This document shows positions 17,901 to 27,601 of a stretch of 64,000 bases of DNA, in pieces. Source of the stretch: Saprospiraceae bacterium (GTDB taxonomy: Bacteria; Bacteroidota; Bacteroidia; Chitinophagales; Saprospiraceae). The DNA is taken from assembly GCA_026129545.1 (NCBI GenBank), contig JAHCHX010000001.1:929501-993500 (forward strand). The letters are read 5' to 3'. A program made the translations under genes and the position numbers. Every line of letters starts with the position of its first letter. The first letter of the stretch is position 1. The notes under the pieces are model-generated. The model was not told the DNA's origin, did not search any database, and saw only the letters and a list, made by a program, of their open reading frames with translations.

Positions 17901-20629
17901 CTCAGGTTGAGCGTGATGTGTTCGGCGAGTGTTCGCGTGGGGTGGTCGGTGATTTGCTGGAAAGGGGTGTAGAGCAGTTGGTAGCGGCTTTGCTCTGCGG
18001 CGACTTGGCTGGGCGAGGCAGTGGTTACTGTCCCGATACTTGCTTTGGTATCTTGTATTTGGAAAAAATGCGGTTCGCTGCGGAAGATTTTTTTCTGTTC
18101 GTTGTTGAGGAGTTGGGCATCGTCGAGCACTCGAATCCCAGCGTCGTGGTAGCCGAGTTCGAGGGAGTGTTTGAGCAATATGTAAAGCAGCGCGTTGGGC
18201 CACTTGTTGTCCACGAAGCCGTCTTCCACACGCAATGTGTCGAACGATTGTGTCGCCCACTCGTGCAGCCATTCGATGTAATTGCGGCCATTGGTGGTGA
18301 CGACGCGCAGTGCCTCCCATTCCGACATGGGGCCTTCTTGAATAATGGGGCCGTTCAGCCGATTAGGCTTTGTTTTGAAAAACAGGTCGAGCAATTTGGG
18401 CATTTCGTCGCTGCTATATCCCATGAGCTGTAGCTGCGTCATGGCCTGTTGCTGCATTTTGGCCGAGAGCGTTTTCCAGTTTATTTGGTACTTCCAAAGT
18501 TTGGCGATGTTGTCCATCTGTTTTTTGGTGTTGGCGTACCGCTGATAGAACTCCACTGAGGCGGGATGCAATCCTACCACATCCAGCAGGGCTTGATGCG
18601 GGTCGCCGGGATGGGCGGGGTCAACGCGGGCGACGTTTTTGGCAATTTCCTCCCACGTTTTCCGCAGGTGGTTCAACACGCCGCTATATTTCCAAAGCCA
18701 GTCTTTAAACTCGGTTTTGCGTTGTTTTTCCTGAAATTTTTTGGAATAATCAATGTAAGAAACCTTCTGGTCGCCATATATCCAGCCTATTTTGCTGTAA
18801 GCGGTGGTGGGCAATATGCCATAGGGCTGGCGACCGATGCGAATGCTGGGAATCATGCCGCGCCCGCTCACGAAATGGTTGAAAAACCAGCGCGTGTAGT
18901 AGATGTCGTCGTCGTTGAAAACGGGTTGCATGAGTGTGTCCATGAAATAGCCCAGCGTGGCTGACCAAAGGGCTGTGTTCATCGCACGGGCTTCGCATTG
19001 GTCGGTGTGCCCGGCGAGCGGCACTTGTTTGAGCCATGCGGTGTCAAGCCCAAGACATTCGGCAAACCATTGGCCGTCGCGTTTTTTGAAAAAATCCGCT
19101 TCTTCCTCGAATTGTGCTTTTCCTTTGAAAACGACCTCGAAACTTGCGTCCGCGTCGTCGTCGCGCGAGTAGGCTGAGTTGACCTCTTCCGTGTTGTTGG
19201 TGGGCGCACCCTGTGGCAAAAAAGCAAATCCAGAACGGCTGTAGTAGTGATGTTGGAGCAGTGCTTCCAACTCGGTTTTGCCCTCCGCAGCGTCGGCGCC
19301 AAGCCGCAACCCCAACACAAAAAGTCGGTCGAAACCAGCGGTGGCTTGTTGCGCCGTGATGTTCACGCGAAAGCCCATCCCTCGATTGACGGCTTCCTCA
19401 AAATCGAGCATCCACCGCAGCTCATCTCCGATGATAAGGTTGCCAAATTCGTCGAATTGAAACTGTGATTCCGTGTCGGCGGTCGGGTTGGGGCTTACAT
19501 GGAAGGGCGCTTGCACGGGTGCGCTGATTTCTTCCAAGACCTTGTTCCCTTTCTGGAAGCCGAGCAGGACGAAGCGTTCGGGCAGCAGACTTGCCTGTGC
19601 GGCCTTCGCCCATGAGGTGGTTTTGGTTTCCAAGTCTTCATTTTTGGGCAAATACATAAAAAACACGCGCACGGTGGTGGTCGAATGGTCAAAGCCGTGC
19701 GCGGGTTTTTCCGTCAGGTTGTAAGGCTTGTATTGTTCCGCCAATGTCTCTGCTCTCGTTGTTCCCACGGCTGTTGCCAGCGCGGACCAAGCGGCGCTTG
19801 CTGTTGGTTCGTGGCCTGCCGATTCCCATACTGCAGACCAATAGGCTGCCAGCAGGGGGCGTTCTGTTGCTGCCAGATGTTCGTCGGCTGTCACCACGAG
19901 GACGAGTTCTCCCGGTGCTTTCGATGTCGGTTTTTGCTCCAATGTTGGGTCGCCCAATGCGTCGTCGGGGGAAACTGGGTTCAGCGGTCGGAAATGCTGC
20001 ACAATCCACGTCGCTCGCCCGGAGCCATGGCTGGCCACCAAGCCGCGCCAAGCGGCGCGTTCCTCATCTTCCGCTCCTGCGGCGTGAAAGTATTCGCGCC
20101 AGAAGATGCCGGCGCTTTTGAGTTCGACCTCCGAGAGGGTTTCCTCAAATGTGTCCACCAGACATTCGTCGGGAAAAACCCGTACCCAAAGTTGGTGCTG
20201 GGTGGCCGCGCCTGCCACGCTTAGGGTCTTGAACCGTGTTTCCAAACGAAGCGGGAAGAGCAGAATAGGGATGTCGTCGTTGAGATGGGCTGCGTTTTGG
20301 CGCGGGTCGGTCCAGGTTTGCCAGAAATTGGGATAAAGGTTTGCCAGTTGATTTTTGAATGTCCCGAATGTCTTTTCCCGTTGTTTTTTCAGGCTCTCCA
20401 ATTGCTGGCGCTTGCCCTCCAACTGCTGGCGTTGCTTCTGGTGTTCAGGCTCGTCGGGGTTGAACCAACGTCCCATCTCTCGCAACTGCGCGTTGACTTG
20501 TTTCAGTTGCTCTGACACGCGAAACAGTTCGCCCTCGGCTTGCGCAAAGGCGGCTCTTGTGTCGGACAGGTTTTTTCTTGTTTGCTGAAAATCAGACATT
20601 TGCTCAATAAGTTTTGAAGGTTCAAGCAC
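14903..20629 (-). CDS. 1908-residue protein of unknown function, last gene of the megaprotein operon
   Basis: A very large protein with no signal peptide or membrane segment. Residues about 15-95 are coiled coil. At about 119-175 a block reading IPILLFPLRLETRF, LWVRVFPDECLVDTFEETLS opens a long globular region. IRIGRQPYGILPTT lies near 595-608. A second coiled coil (TRTEQLIADLDKRIESVQSK) lies near 1620-1660. The end carries GLLLDEWTEIIPSETETTGI and FHFDKPNAEPPQAILLATPP. I recall similar blocks in large unannotated proteins of other bacterial phyla but cannot verify this. It starts 33 bases after the 1119-residue gene; an internal ATG at 20599 is an alternative start. It is the distal gene of the four-gene operon. 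No function can be assigned; a scaffold or fibre role is only a guess. Confidence 0.85.
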   Translation of the reverse strand: MLEPSKLIEQMSDFQQTRKNLSDTRAAFAQAEGELFRVSEQLKQVNAQLREMGRWFNPDEPEHQKQRQQLEGKRQQLESLKKQREKTFGTFKNQLANLYPNFWQTWTDPRQNAAHLNDDIPILLFPLRLETRFKTLSVAGAATQHQLWVRVFPDECLVDTFEETLSEVELKSAGIFWREYFHAAGAEDEERAAWRGLVASHGSGRATWIVQHFRPLNPVSPDDALGDPTLEQKPTSKAPGELVLVVTADEHLAATERPLLAAYWSAVWESAGHEPTASAAWSALATAVGTTRAETLAEQYKPYNLTEKPAHGFDHSTTTVRVFFMYLPKNEDLETKTTSWAKAAQASLLPERFVLLGFQKGNKVLEEISAPVQAPFHVSPNPTADTESQFQFDEFGNLIIGDELRWMLDFEEAVNRGMGFRVNITAQQATAGFDRLFVLGLRLGADAAEGKTELEALLQHHYYSRSGFAFLPQGAPTNNTEEVNSAYSRDDDADASFEVVFKGKAQFEEEADFFKKRDGQWFAECLGLDTAWLKQVPLAGHTDQCEARAMNTALWSATLGYFMDTLMQPVFNDDDIYYTRWFFNHFVSGRGMIPSIRIGRQPYGILPTTAYSKIGWIYGDQKVSYIDYSKKFQEKQRKTEFKDWLWKYSGVLNHLRKTWEEIAKNVARVDPAHPGDPHQALLDVVGLHPASVEFYQRYANTKKQMDNIAKLWKYQINWKTLSAKMQQQAMTQLQLMGYSSDEMPKLLDLFFKTKPNRLNGPIIQEGPMSEWEALRVVTTNGRNYIEWLHEWATQSFDTLRVEDGFVDNKWPNALLYILLKHSLELGYHDAGIRVLDDAQLLNNEQKKIFRSEPHFFQIQDTKASIGTVTTASPSQVAAEQSRYQLLYTPFQQITDHPTRTLAEHITLNLSHLFGTRYLSEQLKALEHLTQTPTARLERLLAEHLDCCSYRLDAWINGLVHFQLASMRYARLGDDEGLGDDSLHRKGVYLGAYGWLENVVSEQKKLTPFVPNDTKLDEIFNKQVPENQRIQLVRDNKNEGYIHAPSVNHAVTAAILRNGYIANATPAHPELLKVNLASERVRLALSMIEGIRNGQSLAALLGYQFERGLHDRYNFAECDEFIYPLRRVFPLYTRPEDLPDDVSIEAIEARNVVNGLNLIRHVKNPNGTVKPYPFGFPMPNKLPTATIAQQNIINAEINRLLDIYDALADLAIAEGVHQVVLGNYDRAAATLDAYSQATFPPVPEVVQTPRSGIGLTHRVALHFDASAVAAASDNPRAKAEPAMHHWLKDTLPPAAQISCKVEYEGNPNPIFVTQANLGLQPLDLLYIINADSLETRTELEDRIREYVFRNAAPSPRPDSTLHITYTECDAGHFSFFEIMPMLRSLRALLLRSRPLRSTDVALPTEAKPEHEGGIALQRTRVDFLLTDLANEKTTRLQPLLNQLDLVFPQPGPDTPNIVANIDNYLGDLVVALRSISLYGLPQTGYGIFYETKGAIFSSILKKASEIAQRWEEKLVEYDDLLLDLPIQPGEQERIELLQKAELLISTTFVDTAGKNAIQIYAEIEAKKALFEARKNDFQLLTQTAKTNLSEVWADFTSLLPVENFDLQEVEANQIEQSIVVLAEDIRTRTEQLIADLDKRIESVQSKLDEHDTQAASDKKVQILTEAARAIFGDEFVLVPSFVPPSTQAEEWEKAHNNTSQLLNYQQAILKNAFPVDDWLHGMARVREKIHHLENLTFLTEAFSTTTPALHPAQFPFEADVPWLALEFPPDTNEKLERDHLLYTAIYTGAGFDKNQPQCGLLLDEWTEIIPSETETTGIAFHFDKPNAEPPQAILLATPPNFNGAWQWEDLVTTLHDTLDLARLRAVEPQQLDKTALSMFLPATILATTWRPITIGADLARVNKFVEKMP

Positions 20630-20662
20630 CTGTTTTTGTTGGTGGGGCTGGGGGGCGGAAGG

Positions 20663-23600
20663 TCAGGGCAGCAGATTCTCTTTGGGCTTCAACATCTCGC
20701 TCGCGTGCACAGCCACCATCACGGGCACTTGGTAAAGGATATAGGCCAAATCGGCGGAGTCGGCTTCTTTGCGCCAACGGATGTTTTTGTCCTCGTTGTG
20801 CTGCAACAATTCCTCCTCGTATTCGGCTTGCGAGGTATCGGTGGGGGGGACGAGGTTGATGTTTGGGGTGGCGTTGGTGATTTGGAGAAAACCGCCTTCT
20901 GGCAAGCCGGGCGCGGCATCTTCCCAAGCAAGGTCGCTCCAAGTGCGCTTCACGGCATTGGGGCCGCCGATGTCAAGACCAAAGCGAGGTTCGCCGGGGC
21001 GCTCCTTGATGACGAAGAACCAACCTGCGTTATGTTCGGTAGGACTGCTGCCGTCGTTGCCCTTAGCCGCGTCGGAAGTAAGGTCAAAGCCAAAGAAGTA
21101 TATGTCGGGGTCCACTTTGGCGCTGTATAGTGGTGTTTTCACTATGTCGCGTGGTGGGTTGTCCTCTTTGCCGTTGGGGATGTCGAACAGGTCGCGCTCT
21201 TTGGCTGGGTCGAAGCCGCCGGAGCCGTCGTTGTTTTTGGTCTGCCACTTGGCCTTGTGAGCGTAAATGACGGCGGTGGGATATTTTTTCAGCAATTCGC
21301 CGCGAATCACTAGCACGACTTCTTCCTCATTGGTGCCTCCTTGCTCGCGGTTGTCGTGCTCGCCGAGTTTGGAGGCACGCGGCCATTTGTGTATTTCAGG
21401 GATGTCTTTAAGCTTTTCGCCGAGCTTGCTCAGGTCTTCCCCATCCTCGGGCAGATAGGCGCTCACATCCCAGAATTGTCGGAAATAGCTGCCGCGTTGG
21501 TCGGTCGGATATTCTCGCCACAGCAACTCACGCGACATTTCGTGGTTGATGCCGACCATGTAAGCTTCTATGAACTTTTGGTTGGTTTGCAAAAGGGTGA
21601 TGCTGTTTTGGGGTATCAGGTTGATGTTGGGCAAAAAATACTCATCGGAGAGTTTGACGAGCGGGTCGTACATCGGCTGGTCGAATTTGGGGTACTCCAT
21701 GATTTCGTCAAACTTTTCGGGAACGAACCGAATGCGACCGGGCAGCAGGATGCGGTCGAGCACCAAGCGCGGGATGGTTTTGTCTGGATGAAGGCTTGCC
21801 AATGTTTCGGAAGCGACGAGCGATATGTCGAGCGGCACCTTGGGTGGCACAAAGGCTGCTTCTCTGGCTGCCACCTCCACCGCGTACATTTCCTTGAGGG
21901 CGATTTTGAAACGCAATGCTTCCGGGCTGTCGGAGGCTCCTGTTTGCGGGCGGAAGGGCTCATCTGGCTCCGTGATGCGAAAATCGGGGCTTTTCGGAGC
22001 CATGTCCACCCGTTCGGGGGTTTCGGTTCGCTCGGTGAAAATCTCTGGTTGGGCCAGCTGTCTCAATATCTCGTTCATCTTTCTCCACAAAAACACCAAC
22101 CCCGCTACCACAGTCATGCCAAGCGCCATCCAAAAGGCGGCGGGTCTGAACAGCAAGAGCAGCACAAGCAACATGACCGCCAAGCCCAACGTGAGCAAGG
22201 GCAGCCATTTGTATTTTTTCAGCAAATCGGCCAGCCATTTGGGCTGTGGGTTGGGAGTGGTTTGCTCGATGAGCACCTGCTCGGTCGGTATGTCGGGTGT
22301 GATTTTAGGCGGAGCCGGCACGATTTCGCCTTTGTTGAGCCGCGTGACCAATGTAGCTGGCGCAATGTTTTTTGCCGCAAAAGGCAGTCGGGTCACGACG
22401 CGGGAGCGTGGCCGCAACACTTTTCGCATAGGTGGCGAAACGGCGACTGGTGGCACAAGGCTCATTTTTATTTGGTGAAAAACGGTGGCGTTTTGTACCA
22501 AAATACGCTTTTGCACGGGTGCGCTCAACAGGAACAGCTTGTCGGGGCGTTGGGTCAGGAGTGCTTGAAAATGCTTGGTATGCCACTGAAAGATTGCTTC
22601 TTGGCTCAATTGTGCCAGCCGGATGAGGCTGTTTGCTTTCACCACATCGCCCACTTGCTGCCAAGCTGCGTTCATGTACTCTTCTTGTTTTTCCTGAATG
22701 ACTTTTGTGCCGAAACCCGCAGGTACCCTAAAACGAGGGTCGAGGTTGAGCTCGTGAATCCAGTTTTTTGGGTTGGCCACCGGGGAGCCGTTGGGTTGGT
22801 GCAGCAGGCGGTCCACGGCGGCGTGCCAGCGCCCATAGAGCGGCGGCGTGATGAGCGGGTCTGGGTCGAGTGGGTTGTCGGGGTCTGGAATGGGCTGTGG
22901 ATTGGCACCTGGTTTTTGGTAGTCGTCGGCAAGGTTGGCGAATTGGGCGATGCCTTCGTTGATGGGCTGTGGGTAGTTGACCTTTAACCAATCTTCGTAT
23001 TTGTAAAACTCGGCGGGGTTGCTTAGTGCCTCGTCTGGCACACGCAGGGCGCCACCGAGTTTGAGGATGCCGCCGAGTTCGCCGTTTGGGTCGAGGCCGG
23101 GAAGGTTCCAACCTGGTTGTTGCACATCCATGTCGCGCCGACCGACGCGCTCGTCGGCGGGTTGTGCTTTGAGCAGGCGCACGAGATACTCAAAGTCGCC
23201 CACCGTTCCCGTGCGGAAATACCATCGGTGATAGTAGGGGAATGTGGTTTGGTCGGGCTTTTGCCCCCAAGCATATTGTGAGGCGAAGTCTGGCTCGACC
23301 TCTAAACCCAAGCCTGCTTGTCGGCCACTTTCAAAGGAGGGAATCAAAAAGGCGTGGTAGGCGGCGGATGGCTTCAATTTGCGCGGGCAAAGGATGCGCG
23401 AATAACCAAAGTCGGGATTTTGTTTGAGTGCCGTGTCCAATTTTGGCAACACCGCCCCCATGTTTTCCGACAAAATCTCTTCCGGCGTGGCGGCTATGTC
23501 GCGGTTGACATGGACGTGCGCCCAAGCCCACAATTGTTCGGGCGGCAAAAACTTTGCGCTGGCATTTTGGACGGTAATGAATGGCAACGGCTTGTCTTTC

Positions 23601-24022
23601 AGGTTTTTACCCTCCTGAAACTCGCCCTCTTCCAGCACCACCAATGCCAGCCACGGGCGAAGCCGATGTGCTGGCTCGTTGGCTTTGCTGGGCGTGTAGC
23701 GCCACGGGAAATCCTCGTCGTAGAAATCAATATAGGGCAGGTAGTTGGCTTCAAAGTTGGTTATCCAATTGCGTGGTTCGTTCTTGATTATGGCGCGTGG
23801 GTCAATGCCCACCACGTCGCCAGGGCCGTAGAGTTCCACGTTTCTGGGGATGGTCGCCACGACGGGGGCGCCACCGTTGACGGCCTTGCCTTCCACTTCC
23901 AGTTGGAGATGGAAGGTGGCACGCAATTTCACGCTTGCATCTTGATCTGCCTGCGTCGTTTTGTTCGCCAGACCGACGCGCAAGTAGGGTAGAAAAGAAT
24001 ATGTGCCGATGGGTTTGTCCAT
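20663..24022 (-). CDS. 1119-residue protein of unknown function with a central membrane hairpin
   Basis: No signal peptide. The N-terminal part (MDKPIGTYSFLPYLRVGLAN) leads into a block at about 97-135, LPYIDFYDEDFPWRYTP then RLRPWLALVVLEEGEF, that looks like a conserved family core. Near residues 605-645 two hydrophobic helices, WLPLLTLGLAVMLLVLLLLF and FWMALGMTVVAGLVFLW, are separated by a short turn. They form a membrane hairpin that would leave both large halves on the same side, probably the cytoplasm. The C-terminal half contains NINLIPQNSITLLQTNQKFI and then ends with a helical stretch, QVPVMVAVHASEMLKPKENL. It lies 103 bases after the DUF6603 gene and 33 bases before the 1908-residue gene, in one operon. 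I recognise no annotated domain. Confidence 0.85.
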   Translation of the reverse strand: MDKPIGTYSFLPYLRVGLANKTTQADQDASVKLRATFHLQLEVEGKAVNGGAPVVATIPRNVELYGPGDVVGIDPRAIIKNEPRNWITNFEANYLPYIDFYDEDFPWRYTPSKANEPAHRLRPWLALVVLEEGEFQEGKNLKDKPLPFITVQNASAKFLPPEQLWAWAHVHVNRDIAATPEEILSENMGAVLPKLDTALKQNPDFGYSRILCPRKLKPSAAYHAFLIPSFESGRQAGLGLEVEPDFASQYAWGQKPDQTTFPYYHRWYFRTGTVGDFEYLVRLLKAQPADERVGRRDMDVQQPGWNLPGLDPNGELGGILKLGGALRVPDEALSNPAEFYKYEDWLKVNYPQPINEGIAQFANLADDYQKPGANPQPIPDPDNPLDPDPLITPPLYGRWHAAVDRLLHQPNGSPVANPKNWIHELNLDPRFRVPAGFGTKVIQEKQEEYMNAAWQQVGDVVKANSLIRLAQLSQEAIFQWHTKHFQALLTQRPDKLFLLSAPVQKRILVQNATVFHQIKMSLVPPVAVSPPMRKVLRPRSRVVTRLPFAAKNIAPATLVTRLNKGEIVPAPPKITPDIPTEQVLIEQTTPNPQPKWLADLLKKYKWLPLLTLGLAVMLLVLLLLFRPAAFWMALGMTVVAGLVFLWRKMNEILRQLAQPEIFTERTETPERVDMAPKSPDFRITEPDEPFRPQTGASDSPEALRFKIALKEMYAVEVAAREAAFVPPKVPLDISLVASETLASLHPDKTIPRLVLDRILLPGRIRFVPEKFDEIMEYPKFDQPMYDPLVKLSDEYFLPNINLIPQNSITLLQTNQKFIEAYMVGINHEMSRELLWREYPTDQRGSYFRQFWDVSAYLPEDGEDLSKLGEKLKDIPEIHKWPRASKLGEHDNREQGGTNEEEVVLVIRGELLKKYPTAVIYAHKAKWQTKNNDGSGGFDPAKERDLFDIPNGKEDNPPRDIVKTPLYSAKVDPDIYFFGFDLTSDAAKGNDGSSPTEHNAGWFFVIKERPGEPRFGLDIGGPNAVKRTWSDLAWEDAAPGLPEGGFLQITNATPNINLVPPTDTSQAEYEEELLQHNEDKNIRWRKEADSADLAYILYQVPVMVAVHASEMLKPKENLLP

Positions 24023-24125
24023 TTTTTCTTGTTTGTTGTACTCCCGTGCGGTCCGGCCACCCGGAAGAGAAAGAAAGTTTTGTTCGCGCCTGTTTGCTCA
24101 GGTCTGCGAAGACGAGGAACGCGGG

Positions 24126-27100
24126 TCACACTGCTTCGTATTTCGGAATCACATGAAGCGATTCGTGCAAAGCGGGATTGAGGGTTATTTGTTGCTGTAT
24201 GAATTGATTGGCCAGTGCCTCGCTGGCAAAACTGGTCGCTTCGGCGTTGAATGCCTTGTTGTTCTCGGTAAAGGCTACCACAAACCCCGTGTCTTGCACT
24301 TTGACCTTAGCTTCGTTGATGAATGGGTCAAGTTGGGATTTGTAATGGTTGGAAAGCGCTGATTTTGTGACAGCCGCACCATTGAGAAAATGACCGAAAA
24401 ACTTGGCTGTGAATAATTTAAACCTCCTGCGGAATCGCTTGTAGTTGTTGTCAATGATGATTTGCTCATATCGAACCCGGCGTTTGGCCAACTTGGAAGC
24501 GCCCAATTGTTGCGCCCCTGCCGAGAGCAACACCCCTCCGTGCAGCGGGTCGAATGCCCGTTGCGAGAGCTTGTCGGCATCGCTCATTTTGAGGTATTGG
24601 GCTTTGGCAAACTGTTCGATGGTGTCTTGCACTTTCGTCAGCCCATTGGCGCCGAGTTTGAACTCGTTGGCATCCGAAGGTTTTTGGCTGCCCACCTTGT
24701 CAATTTTCAAATCAAAAGGCACGGCACGTTGGCTGATGCGCAAGGAGCCAAGCGGGTGCAACACCTGCGCGGTCTCGGCTTCCGACAATTTGCGCAGCGA
24801 AACGAGCAGGTTGTTCCCTACGGGCAGCTCCGCCTTCCAGTTTTCCAGTTTTTCCAACTCGGCAGTGATGAGCGGCATCACCTGCACTGGGGGCAGCGTG
24901 GTGTCCTCGCTGTCGCCCCAAGTGATGTCAAAGTCGGCAGACACATCAAAGAACAGCAGGCTGAGCGTGCCTGTGCCGTGCGCGCGCCATGGGGTGGGGC
25001 CTTCGAGCGCAAACCGCAGGCGGATGCTGAACAATCCAATGCCAAATACTTTGAGGGATACCGATGCCGATATTTCGATGATGAAGTAGAATGGGGAGAA
25101 TTGGAACAAAGCGTCGAAGGCGAGGTGGCCGTCCACGCGTACTACGGAGAGGTTGACCCTTAGTTCTACTTTTGCCCCAAACTGCACCGTGTTGGACGTG
25201 ACAGCAAAATAGCCTTCCACGCGAATGCGGCAAAAATCCGTGTTCAAGATATTGAGCGCCACGCGCTTGGGGCTGGGGAAGGGCAACGGTGGCGGGTTGA
25301 AACGCGGGTGGAAGCCACCAACGGAAACAACGAAATTGGAGTCTTCGCCCCAAGCCACCAACAAGCCCATTTCGCCTTCGATGGTGATGAACAGCACCCG
25401 CGACTCGAAGATGCTGGCAAAAAACCACAAGCGGTTTTTGTCAAATTCTATCGCGCCAATGAAATTGACTTGAATGAGAATCAAAGGCGCGTCTTCGGCA
25501 GGCAAGGCCACTTTCAGTATGCCCAGAATGGCGATGTTGCCCGGAATCTCAATGATGACGCCCAGCGAAACGCTTACCAGCGTAGGTGTGCCCCAGCCAA
25601 TTTTCGCCATCGGCCCGATGAGGAATTTGCCCTCGTAAGGTGGGAAAATGGTGCGCAAATCACTTATGATGCGCGGCGCGTTTTCCACCGGATTTTGGGG
25701 GAACATGACGCTGTTGATGGCTCCCGTGCGCACGCCTTCGGCAAGGGCTTGCAGGTTCATGGTGCGATGGAGGCCAAGCAAGCCGCCCACACCCAACAAG
25801 GTGAAGCCGAATCCGAGTTGGATGCCGGTGCCAAATTCTGCCGTGATGATGAGCAGCAGCGAAAAGCCTTTCGAGCCATCGGGCATTTTGGTCGTGATAA
25901 GACCAATGGCCTTCACCGTGACAATTTGCAAGATGGACAATTCGAGCACACCGGCATATTCCTCGCGGTCGAAATCAAAATAGAGGTAGCCGCCTCCTTT
26001 CACCACTGCCAAATCAATGGAGAGACCGACCCCATTGGGGGGGCGAAATCCGAACCCGATGTCGAGGGGGCCGAGGTTGCCCTTGCCATTTGCAGGGAAC
26101 TTCATCGGTATGGACACGCCAAGCTTGTCCACTACCGCTTTCAAGGGGCCGAGGTTGGCATTCAGCAAAACCGCCAAATCTGTCTTTATTGGCGCGTCTG
26201 TGCCAAAACCCACGATGACGTAAACCCCTTTGAGCTCTGCAATGCCCAAATTGATGTGGATGGGCAACAGCAGCTCGATGGCGCCACTCCCGACCAATTG
26301 AAGGCCAGTGGAAGGCATCCATGTGCCGACCAAGTCAAAATCTGCCTCCATCCCAAATCCCGACAACACTTGTTGCAAAAAGCCGTCTCCCTGACTGAGG
26401 TCAATGACCAACTTCCCGCCTTTGATTTCTATCTCCACGCTTGGCTCGGCCTCGGCGCGGTTGGTGGATGAATTCCATCGGGCATTGAAACCCAACGCGC
26501 CCCCAATGGATTTGCTCTCCAAGCGGCTGCCTCCGGTGGTGCCTATGAACATGACACGGCGGTCGCCGGGATATTCGGCTTTCAGCCCCAACAGTGCCTC
26601 AAATGTCAATTGGCCACTTGGTGGGGACATTTCCACTTCAAAGGGCGCACTTATTTTGCCCTGCACCCCTGCGTCGAAGGTGCCTTTCGATTTCAGCACC
26701 GCTTTCCAAGGGCCGACGAGGTCGAGCGTTTGGTTGGCCTCGAAAGCGGCTGGGATGCGCAGATCCAATTTCAAGCTGGGAGGGTTGGCTGTTGGGTCGG
26801 CTTGAAGGCTAAAATAATATGCTTCAAGGGTGTAGGGCTGGCTCCCGACTTTGTAGAGTTCGGCGGGGAAGCCGAAGCGGTCGAGCATGTTTTTCAATCG
26901 CTCCAGCATCAGCTTGCCGTCAAAATCATTTGCCCCGAATTTGTACTGGTCGCGGAGGTACTTGACGGGGTCGGTGCCGATGTCAATGATGCGTTGGAAA
27001 TGAATCTCGCGTTTGCGGAACTCCGCTTGCAATTTGGTTGGGTCGGCAGGGAGCAGGTCGTTTTCGAGAATCCCCAACACGTTGAGCGAAGAGGCAAGCG

Positions 27101-27545
27101 TGGGAAGCCGCTTGTCCATGTACTCCACAGTCATGTAGTGCAGTATTTTGATGGCCAACTTTTCCCCGAACTGATTGATTTCTGCCACTTGTGCGGGCGT
27201 GAGTCCCACGCTTCCCGATGCGTTCTTGACGGCATTGCCCAGATTGCTCAGCGCATTGATGAGTTGAATGATTTTTTCCAGCAGGCTTTTCCCCGAAGAA
27301 ATGATGCCGGAGACGTTTTCCGTGTCTATCGCATTGGCCAACGATTGCACGATGGGGGGCAAATCCCGCACAATGCCGGCGGGTGGCCCGAAGGCCGTTA
27401 TCACGGACTGGTGTTGCGACAGCGCGGACGGCACGGACACCCCCAGCCGCTCCAAAATGTCGGGGCCGAGAATGTCGGCCAATGGTTCGAGTGCCTTACC
27501 TATCTCGCGGGCGATGATTTCGATAGTTCCGGGTGCGCTGGGCAT
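24126..27545 (-). CDS. DUF6603 domain protein, 1139 residues
   Basis: The N-terminal 130 residues are helical (EIIAREIGKALEPLADILG, SLLEKIIQLINALSNLGNAV). From about 220 to 960 the protein is a long series of amphipathic beta strands rich in Gly and hydrophobic residues, for example GFGFRPPNGVGLSIDLAVVK, GGGYLYFDFDREEYAGVLEL, and FGTGIQLGFGFTLLGVGGLL. I match this to DUF6603, a domain of unknown function. The last about 170 residues are helical and charged. There is no signal peptide and no clear transmembrane helix, so the strands probably form a long soluble sheet or groove rather than an outer-membrane barrel. It follows the subtilase gene by 56 bases in the four-gene operon. Domain name by recall; mechanism unknown. 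Confidence 0.85.
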   Translation of the reverse strand: MPSAPGTIEIIAREIGKALEPLADILGPDILERLGVSVPSALSQHQSVITAFGPPAGIVRDLPPIVQSLANAIDTENVSGIISSGKSLLEKIIQLINALSNLGNAVKNASGSVGLTPAQVAEINQFGEKLAIKILHYMTVEYMDKRLPTLASSLNVLGILENDLLPADPTKLQAEFRKREIHFQRIIDIGTDPVKYLRDQYKFGANDFDGKLMLERLKNMLDRFGFPAELYKVGSQPYTLEAYYFSLQADPTANPPSLKLDLRIPAAFEANQTLDLVGPWKAVLKSKGTFDAGVQGKISAPFEVEMSPPSGQLTFEALLGLKAEYPGDRRVMFIGTTGGSRLESKSIGGALGFNARWNSSTNRAEAEPSVEIEIKGGKLVIDLSQGDGFLQQVLSGFGMEADFDLVGTWMPSTGLQLVGSGAIELLLPIHINLGIAELKGVYVIVGFGTDAPIKTDLAVLLNANLGPLKAVVDKLGVSIPMKFPANGKGNLGPLDIGFGFRPPNGVGLSIDLAVVKGGGYLYFDFDREEYAGVLELSILQIVTVKAIGLITTKMPDGSKGFSLLLIITAEFGTGIQLGFGFTLLGVGGLLGLHRTMNLQALAEGVRTGAINSVMFPQNPVENAPRIISDLRTIFPPYEGKFLIGPMAKIGWGTPTLVSVSLGVIIEIPGNIAILGILKVALPAEDAPLILIQVNFIGAIEFDKNRLWFFASIFESRVLFITIEGEMGLLVAWGEDSNFVVSVGGFHPRFNPPPLPFPSPKRVALNILNTDFCRIRVEGYFAVTSNTVQFGAKVELRVNLSVVRVDGHLAFDALFQFSPFYFIIEISASVSLKVFGIGLFSIRLRFALEGPTPWRAHGTGTLSLLFFDVSADFDITWGDSEDTTLPPVQVMPLITAELEKLENWKAELPVGNNLLVSLRKLSEAETAQVLHPLGSLRISQRAVPFDLKIDKVGSQKPSDANEFKLGANGLTKVQDTIEQFAKAQYLKMSDADKLSQRAFDPLHGGVLLSAGAQQLGASKLAKRRVRYEQIIIDNNYKRFRRRFKLFTAKFFGHFLNGAAVTKSALSNHYKSQLDPFINEAKVKVQDTGFVVAFTENNKAFNAEATSFASEALANQFIQQQITLNPALHESLHVIPKYEAV

Positions 27546-27601
27546 AAGATTGAATTATGAAGATTAGGACGGTCAGGCGGCGGCGGAGGGGGTGGTTTTG
27601 T

